A stretch of DNA of 64,000 nucleotides from Heterobilharzia americana (taxonomy: Eukaryota; Platyhelminthes; Trematoda; Strigeidida; Schistosomatidae): the NCBI GenBank assembly GCA_944470555.2, contig OX104134.1:12627248-12691247 (forward strand). Reading direction: 5' to 3'. Every line of letters starts with the position of its first letter. Position 1 is the stretch's first letter. The notes beneath the pieces are model-generated. The model was given only the letters and a program-made list of their open reading frames with translations. It was not told where the DNA came from and searched no databases. The translations under genes and the position numbers were made by a program. This document shows, piece after piece, positions 57,271-64,000 of this stretch.

Positions 57271-59169
57271 AGATTATTGTAAGAATTTAGCTCATATGAA
57301 GGTTATGTTATTCCGCAGTAAGAACTTTTAAACAATGCATTTTTTGTGCTGATGAATTCACTTTATTGTGAAATTTTGTTGCAATATTTCCTACTATGTA
57401 TTTGTAGCTCTCACGCATGATCTTTTCATTCTATCATATTTTTACTTTTTTTTCACTGAAGCTATTCTTTGCTTCCGCTTAGTTTTGCCTAACAGAAAGG
57501 AGATGACAGAAGAACACAATGTTGTTGATCCGAATAATGGAAAGTAGCGACATCAACATGGGCTGCTGTTGTTGGCTACCGATGCCTAACGGGAAGTGGC
57601 AGTCATTTAGTTGAGTGAACGGTCACCTGGTTCCGGATTAGCATCCAGTCCATAATGTAGACCCAACAAAAAGGCAAGCGTAAGTTTGGTGTTGGCAGCT
57701 CATTCAGCCAGTACAAGAATCTGAAACTCAAGCTAAGTATCCGTAGGATAAAAATATGATGTACTTTTGGGCACTAAAAGTTCATTTCCATATAATATGA
57801 TATTTTTTCTCTGTTTTTTATTAACTCGAGAAACGTTGAGTTGAAAACACATTAAAAAATGTGGAGTACATTGTACGTTCAGAGGACATATTTAAACTGT
57901 TAAAACAAATTGAAAGGAAAAAATGTGATTCGGTGGAAGATTTCTGTACTCTAAGGTTCATGTGGGTCTCCATAGTCAGGATGATAAATCGTACATGCTT
58001 TTATCAACAAAATTTATAGATCTATCGACAGAACACGAAAAAGAATAACCAATATCTTCCTATCGTACGGAATAACCACACTAAACATAAACTACATGCA
58101 GAAAAATTAGGTAGAAATATGATTTAAATATTCTTAAATCTTCAATTATCATTTTAACTAACAAGTACTTTTATCCACTGAGATCTTAACATGTAATAAA
58201 GTACTAGTTATCATTGAAATTTAAGGTCATAATGATAGGGAAATTGTGAACAAACTTTTCTCTTTGTTCGTTTTCTAATTATATTGATTTGTTATTTAAA
58301 TGTCGTGTTTTCTCTTTTCGTGGTCACCTTTATTCTGCTCATAATCATTGACAGTTTTACCTAACCTAATTCTTTCACATATTTCTCATTTCAGATAGTT
58401 CCTCATTTTACTTTAACTATTTACCTGTTGATTTCCTTAGTAGTTTTACTGATTTTTTGTGTGATGATTACTTGTCTCTAAGACGCTTCAACAATCATTT
58501 ACTTGTTCCTTTGTGAATTCATTTTGCTAGGTTTTCAACTTTGATCATCATATTTTTCTTCCCACTTTCATTGTGTGTGTGGCTCTGAAGCAGTAGTTGA
58601 TATTAACTTGTTTGTTTTATGCTTTGGGTTGGTATCTGTTATAACTCATAAGTGAACCAAAGTGGTTTCTAGGTTGACGAAGTCTCTTTGAAAATTGTTT
58701 CAGCTTCGTATCCCAGCAACAAAACAGCTTGTGGTGATAGCTTTGAATGCGACTAATTTATGCAACAGCCGTTTTTGTTTATTTTAATATACATACTGTT
58801 GACTACTTGCCTTGTTTATCAGACGAATTGTTAGTGTAGTCTGCCTGAAAACCAAATTTACCTCTCAACAACTTGGAAATCGCTGGGCAAACTGGACCTG
58901 TTATTGTAAATTGATAATGCTTGTTCATCAGCATTGTAAGGTAATCTTGTTCCATAGGATTTTCTTGATCCACATCAGTCATTACTTCGACTACAATAAA
59001 ACTTATTTCACAATGAAATTGAAAATGGCGCCTCTGATGAGCTTTAACAACACAGTGAAACTTAGAACGTCACAGTCAAAAATATTTCAAACTTCACGCA
59101 AGCTGAGTTAAAAGGGAGATGGGGAAATTAAAATGGTGGAGAATATTTGTAGCTCAGGTGGGTGGTCTT
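57271..59169. other. AT-rich sequence, no gene seen
   Basis: A less AT-rich patch at 57480-57730 may be a decayed repeat. The 99-codon frame at 58812-59111 has no motif. Confidence 0.4.
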
Positions 59170-59315
59170 GGTTGCATTGTGTTTTCTGAGCTGGGTTGTT
59201 TGGTGGTGGAGCTTTCATCATCTTGCTAGACGATAACATCAGCACTAACATCGTCTAGCAAGACCATGGAACCTCCACCACTAAACAACCTAGCTCAGAG
59301 AAAACAACACAATCA
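59170..59315. repeat. Fold-back (hairpin) repeat, about 70-bp arms
   Basis: Left arm 59170-59240 (TTGTGTT-like start, TTTCTGAGCTGGGTTGTTTG, GTGGTGGAG, CTTGCTAGACGATAACATC) pairs with right arm 59243-59315 (AACATCGTCTAGCAAGA, ACCTCCACCACTAAACAACC, TAGCTCAGAGAAAACAACAC). There are scattered mismatches and almost no loop. No transposase ORF is present. I recognise it as an abundant schistosome inverted-repeat element, possibly a MITE or a fold-back element. Confidence 0.85.
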
Positions 59316-60542
59316 AGAGATAGGGACATTTTCTACTTTGAAAAGTAACGTCATTGATTGCGATGGAATTGGCTACAAAATTTTCAATGCAAATCACTGT
59401 CGTCTGAAATAAACGATGCGATGAACAAAGAATCGGGAATCTGAAAAGACAGAATTTCTGTTTTATATTCACAGAATCCATAGCAGTACAAATAAATTAA
59501 TTTGCTTTTCAGACGAGAAATATCATTGAAATTTGAAGATAATGCTAATGTAGCGTGTTTGCTTTATAGTAATTTTCATAAAAGTAAGAAGAACAAGATT
59601 TACACAAGATATTGAGCTCACATTTATTTCACAGCTCATCATCATCTACAGGAATTATTGTAGAATTGGTATGGAATAAAGTGACAACAAAGCAGCCATG
59701 TGCATTGAGAACTAAAGACACAAGCGGCAAACTCAGCTGAAGGATGTTAGCACTGGGGAAAATAGTGATGAGATTTGCATATTTATTGGCAGTTAGATAG
59801 AAGATTCTGAAATTTTGATAACCGGTATGCGTGTATATATATATATATTCATGTCAAGCGCAATCAAACCAACTAAGGGTGATGGTGAACTTCGCAAAAC
59901 GTATCTAGATGACACACTTACGATCTTCAAAGACATGAATCGTGCCACAAAGTTCAGTTACGCGCCATTCAGTCGATTCAGGGCACAACGTAGATATATA
60001 TAAAGCCCTTAAAATAATGAATAAACAAAGAGCGTTTATGTTACTCCGTTTTGTAGAATTAATACCAATCAAGTGGCTTATACCTAACCTATGTATTTAG
60101 AAATAGACGATGCTTTATTAAGTAATCTTGGTAACCATATGCTCGTCTTAACCACTTCATCCTCCTTTGGGTATTCTAGTATTCACCTTTTGTTCCGTAT
60201 ATTTTATACAATTTGAGTATCGTCTTTTTGTTTCTATAGAACAAATCTGTTATTATTATGACAATTATTTTACTATAACTATGATAACGACTAATCTATT
60301 ACTATTGCTACTTCTTGCACTCGGTGTCAAATCTCTGTGATCTGCCGTCTATAAATAAACGAACATCATCACTATTTTTCGCAGTGTTAACTTTCTTCAA
60401 CTTTGTTTGACTGTTGTGTCGATAGTTCCCAATGCAATGTTCTAACATACACTCACATTTCTCATTTTATTTCATATTAGTTGTGCATTTATTTCAGACT
60501 GTCTTTAGATGATGATGAGCCGTGAAATGAATTTTAGTTGAA
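59316..60542. other. AT-rich sequence, no gene seen
   Basis: Short (TA)n run near 59833-59849. The frame 59815-60003 includes TYLDDTLTIF, too little to call RT. A GCTCATCATCATCTACAG motif near 59634 recurs inverted near 60500, suggesting wider fold-back sequence. Confidence 0.4.
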
Positions 60543-60690
60543 TATGGAGAATATCTGTAGGTAAGGAGGAGGATTTCGATTGTGTTGTGTTCTCTTTGTG
60601 ACGCTTCTACTGATGATGTTGTCTAGCATGATAATAAAAGCTTCACAAATAAACCATCCAGCTCAGAGAACACAAAATCATCTAAATGAA
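60543..60690. repeat. Fold-back repeat, decayed second copy
   Basis: GATTGTGTTGTGTTCTCTTT, GATGATGTTGTCTAGCATGA, AAGCTTCACAAATAAACCAT and CCAGCTCAGAGAACACAAAA follow the order of the 59.2-kb element, with a shrunken, mutated centre. The flanking GGAGAATATCTGTAGG also matches GGAGAATATTTGTAGC before that element. Confidence 0.7.
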
Positions 60691-61523
60691 CTGAATATCC
60701 TCTGCAAATTTGTTACGGCAGCCTTCAGATTTAACTCCAACTGTTTTTAAACTGCAACATCTGGTTATAGTGAATGATGAACGATGATTTGTTACACTTC
60801 ATACGACATCAAGGAAGCACACTGGATGAAAAAAGGGAAGTCCTGGTTGTCCAGTCTCATCTTGTTATGTGTAAATGATCCTTATAACTTTCATCGTTCA
60901 TCCTCATTAGTTTAAAGTACTCCGTGGTCATTTTTTATTTCCTTTACCAACAAGATGTTTTACAGAAGAGATTATCTTAGGAGAAAACTACCTTTCATCT
61001 GTAAATTGTATTAGGCTGTAAGTAGCTAATATGAATCCTTGAAATAAACCAGTTTATAATATATACAGTATCTTAGCTGTCATTGTGTTTCCATCTCAAT
61101 TAAATCAAAGTGGAGACGTTTCTGCTACTAAAAGGAAAAGGGGATTAAATACTTATAATTTGTTATAAATCAGTACTGAGAAACCGTGTGGTGTAACAAA
61201 CGAAATTTCTTCCCATACCGTTTTTTCAGTACACAAAGGGGCAGTAAAGTTAATGTCATTAGTACTGTTTGGAAAACTAATACCAATAATATTATTCATA
61301 ATAAAATTGATACTAACCTCGTCTAAGGTGCTTTTATTGTATATGAATGTGTGTATGCATCCACATGCGTATGTAAATTAACCTTAAAAATGAAATTCTG
61401 AAGATTTATTGTCATTATACTACTTTCAGTTCACAGTTGAAAAATGTCAATGAATGAAATAGATGAAAATAGTCGATGAACGATACCAAAACTGACTATT
61501 ACAAGCAATTATCTCAAGATTGA

Positions 61524-61559
<36 letters not shown>

Positions 61560-62844
61560 TGCGAATACTCACAAAAGATTGATGGATTGATTTCAATGAA
61601 GCATTTCAATTGATACTTCACAATCTTTGCTGCAAGTGTTGCCAGAATGTAAGCTGGTGAACTTAAGCACACATAGCTGTCTTCGTGAGACAGTTAATCT
61701 TGCTAACCCACATATTACCAACACATACACACACAGAGTTAAGCAAACAAATGTCCTTCAATAATTCAATGTATCAGAAGATAAGTATTTGCAAGAAGAA
61801 GACTGGTAAAGAACTAGGACTTTGAGCTTGAGATGTCATCTTAAAGTGGATAATATGTGGAAAACTTTTGTCGGGAAGCTAAGGTACTAGATCTCTCAAC
61901 GTAAATTTGAAACTCTGATGATAATTCACCTCAGTAAATGCCTGATATTACAACAGTAAGACTTGAAACTACGGAACATTGAACAGCTGCCTTACTTCAT
62001 ATCTCCCACCTTGTCAAAACTATTTGTCGCCAACATACTGGGTTAGGAACATGAAATTCAGGTCCATTAGAAGAGAGTATTGCTTAAATAAGGACCTCAT
62101 TTAAATCGTGGTATATATAGTGTGACCTAGTAGTGACCAATGAACGTACACAGTCGAGTTCTTCAAAAGGTCAGTCGCAGCCCGCATTTCTCAGAGATAA
62201 CGTCTCTGACTATGATTGCGAATCTCAGACGTAACATCAGTTTTGTTGAGACCGTAGATTTTCATCACTGACAAGCGCCAACAGACATAAATATCTAAGC
62301 TAAGCAGAGCTTCCTACCGATTACCTTCATCCAACTAACATAATGCAACTATACTTTTCGGGAAATCTGTCATATCTCATGACTTATCTGAACACTGAAA
62401 ACTACATACTCTTATTTGATAAGTAGTTTGAAGGCCATCGTAATATCAATCAGTTAAATACAAAATGCTCTCACAGAGATAGCGAAACAAATCAGTATAA
62501 AACAATTTTAAAACGTTTATCGGTGAAATCTGCCAAACTTCACAATAGCATCCAAAGACGGGAATGAATCTGAAGCTTACGCAAGTATATGATGAACCAG
62601 TCAATAAGTGGACAATTTTGCTGAAGATAACAAGTGCATACACTTATTCCATTCTAGTCAACTATGGGCCAAATAAAAAGTCTCCTTGAACTCAACAGTA
62701 AGCTGGATGAAGAATCATCTGAACCTCACATGTATAGTTTCTTCATCTTAAAATCCTCAACTGAAAATAAAACTAATTTGCTTTCCAGTGTCTCACAATG
62801 TAAGATAAGTACAAATGAACGTTCGATTATGTTGCAGTCCGTTT
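60691..62844. other. AT-rich sequence with a (GT)n(GA)n microsatellite, no gene seen
   Basis: Only the dinucleotide array at 61524-61559 is distinctive. The open frame 62664-62927 runs from unique sequence into the SINE and is probably chance. Confidence 0.45.
61524..61559. repeat. (GT)n(GA)n compound microsatellite
   Basis: About 10 GT units followed directly by about 8 GA units. Confidence 0.97.
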
Positions 62845-62999
62845 GGTGGCTAGAACTGGGATCTAGGACGCACATTTCGTCCTATTTGGGACTAGTCAGG
62901 CGTATGTACCTCCACCCAAGTGAATGACGTTGTTCCTACTGAGACTGGAACCGACTGCTCATCGCTCCAGACATCAGGAAGTCATCCTCTAGGCCACTG
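62845..62999 (-). repeat. Sm-alpha type SINE, minus strand
   Basis: Read on the minus strand: TGGCCTAGAGGATGACTTCC (box A area), CGGTTCCAGTCTCAGTAGG (box B area), ACTTGGGTGGAGGTACATAC, the core CTGACTA, GTCCCAAATAGGACGAAATG with an intact stem II and GAAA, and GCGTCCTAGATCCC with the GTC cleavage triplet. G8 of the core is changed to T, so cleavage should be lost, but this is otherwise the best-preserved Sm-alpha hammerhead in the window. Confidence 0.85.
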
Positions 63000-63065
63000 T
63001 AGCACAAAAGTCGCTTCTTGTGAAACCGGTAGCAGTTGGTGCTTGGTACTTGGAATCCTCCGTGC

Positions 63066-63225
63066 CCCAGTAGCCTAGTGGATAACTCTATGGCGTTTGA
63101 AGCGATTGGTATCGGGTTGAAGCGTCAGTGGGAACGACATCCTTGACTGCAGTGCAGGTATATCCACCTAATGAGTCAGTCCCAAACAAGACGGAAGGTG
63201 CATCTTGGGTTCCACTAGTAACCAT
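63066..63225 (+). repeat. Sm-alpha type SINE, plus strand
   Basis: CAGTAGCCTAGTGGATAACT (box A area), TTGGTATCGGGTTGAAGCG (box B area), CAGTGGGAACGACATCC, GTGCAGGTATATCCAC, core CTAATGA followed by GTCAGTCCCAAACAAGAC, GGAAGG and CATCTTGGGTTCCACTAG. G5 of the core and the GAAA are mutated. It is head-to-head with the minus-strand copy across a spacer of about 66 bp. Confidence 0.82.
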
Positions 63226-63249
63226 CAAGCAGGTTTTAACAGAATGAAA

Positions 63250-63330
63250 ACTCGAGTAGCGTCGATGTACTCACATAGGAGCCCATCTGCCAACAGAGGT
63301 TGAGCAATTTGACCCCGTATAGAAACCAGA
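63250..63330 (+). repeat. Unclassified interspersed motif X, copy 3
   Basis: GTAGCGTCGATGTACTCACA, TAGGAGCCCATCTGCCAACA and GAGCAATTTGACCC match motif X. It starts about 25 bp after the plus-strand Sm-alpha copy, the same arrangement as at 53.39 kb. Confidence 0.6.
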
Positions 63331-64000
63331 TATTACATGGATGTCCGATCATTTTTCTATGGTATGCAGAATATCTCTGTTAGTGATTATGAAAGAATGT
63401 ATTTTGCCTTATATGCACTTCATATCATTAGGAGGACTGGCCGAACACAAAAATGGTTGCACACAGCAGGGTTCATTGCATTATAACTCAGAGCTGGGCT
63501 TTGTGTGCAAACCAGAACTGTTATCTTTAATATATGACTTTAAGATTTAAGGAAATATATGCTGGTGAACTACACAAATAGCTAGACGGCAATCAACTAG
63601 CCAACAGGCACTTCCTGTTCATTCAAATTTTAGTTTTGCTGACTACTATCTCTTACAAAGCCCCATTAGAAGACAATATAATCTTCAATATTCAACACTT
63701 TGTAATTAATGTTTGGCTGTGTTTTTCGCTTGAATACCAGTATGCACTGATAACACGAAAATTTATACACTCTCATTGACAACTATTTTTTGTGTGATAG
63801 CTAAAGGAAAAAAGATATAGTACCAGTGTCGCAATCAAAGAAGGTATGATTTGGCAAATAAACATCTTAGTTTAACTTCAGTAGTTTTCAGCTTATGTTA
63901 CATTCAGCAGAAACCTAGTCGAAGGCAATACTCATACACCTTGAAACAAATTTTTGTTTTTGTTTACTTACAACTTCTCACATAGTTATCATTATGGCTT
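63331..64000. other. AT-rich sequence, no gene seen
   Basis: The 69-codon frame at 63341-63550 has no recognised motif. Nothing else is supportable to the window end. Confidence 0.4.

Noticed and set aside
59815..60003. TYLDDTLTIF as a possible reverse transcriptase catalytic motif
   Set aside because: Only a ten-residue resemblance; no flanking RT motifs in any frame.
62664..62927. 87-codon ORF as a host gene
   Set aside because: Its C-terminal third is antisense Sm-alpha SINE, and the rest has no motif or splice support.

Overview
The window looks like a piece of nuclear genome from a trematode flatworm, very probably a Schistosoma species. The evidence is AT-rich, intron-like sequence with few long ORFs; several copies of the schistosome Sm-alpha type SINE with its embedded hammerhead-ribozyme motif; remnants resembling the schistosome RTE-clade elements SR2 and SR3/Perere-3; a CR1/Jockey-like element; and abundant Penelope-like elements (PLEs). 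No bacterial operons, rRNA genes, CRISPR arrays or convincing functional tRNA genes are visible.

Layout. 0.7-3.65 kb: degraded CR1/Jockey-like non-LTR retrotransposon ending in a (TTA)n tail. 3.7-4.7 kb (-): C-terminal PLE remnant. 4.86-5.41 kb (+): unrecognised two-part ORF with a possible 48-bp intron. 6.0-6.2 kb: tRNA-headed SINE with a hammerhead-like core. 9.3-10.8 kb (+): PLE remnant containing a ~427-bp tandem duplication. 11.0 and 16.1 kb: Sm-alpha fragments. 17.25-17.8 kb (+): C-terminal end of a dynein heavy-chain-like gene or pseudogene. 22.8-24.1 kb (+) and 43.1-44.5 kb (-): two near-identical RTE-like 3' fragments whose reverse-transcriptase ORF is interrupted by a long (CTAC)n tract. 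25.2-29.0 kb (+): a longer relative without the tract, carrying a 1.1-kb tandem duplication of its endonuclease region and a deletion of the catalytic RT palm. 29.2-30.1 kb: SR3-like 3' remnant. 33.1-36.8 kb (+): an apparently intact PLE with an 809-codon RT plus GIY-YIG endonuclease ORF, tandem and inverted pseudo-LTRs and a 12-bp candidate target-site duplication. 47.0-48.2 and 50.5-50.8 kb: more hammerhead SINEs and PLE remnants. 53.0-53.4 and 62.8-63.3 kb: head-to-head Sm-alpha pairs. 59.2 and 60.6 kb: fold-back repeats related to one at 8.3 kb. The remainder is AT-rich sequence in which I see no supportable gene.

How the parts relate. Nearly all recognisable content is retroelement-derived. 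RTE-type and CR1-type elements supply LINE machinery that could in principle mobilise the SINEs. The PLE at 33.1-36.8 kb is the only element with an uninterrupted catalytic ORF. The most distinctive signals are that PLE, the frame-neutral microsatellite inherited inside a retrotransposon ORF, and three head-to-head pairs of hammerhead-bearing SINEs. Host coding content is limited to the dynein-like 3' end and a few weak exon candidates. All names are by motif recognition only; no database search was possible.
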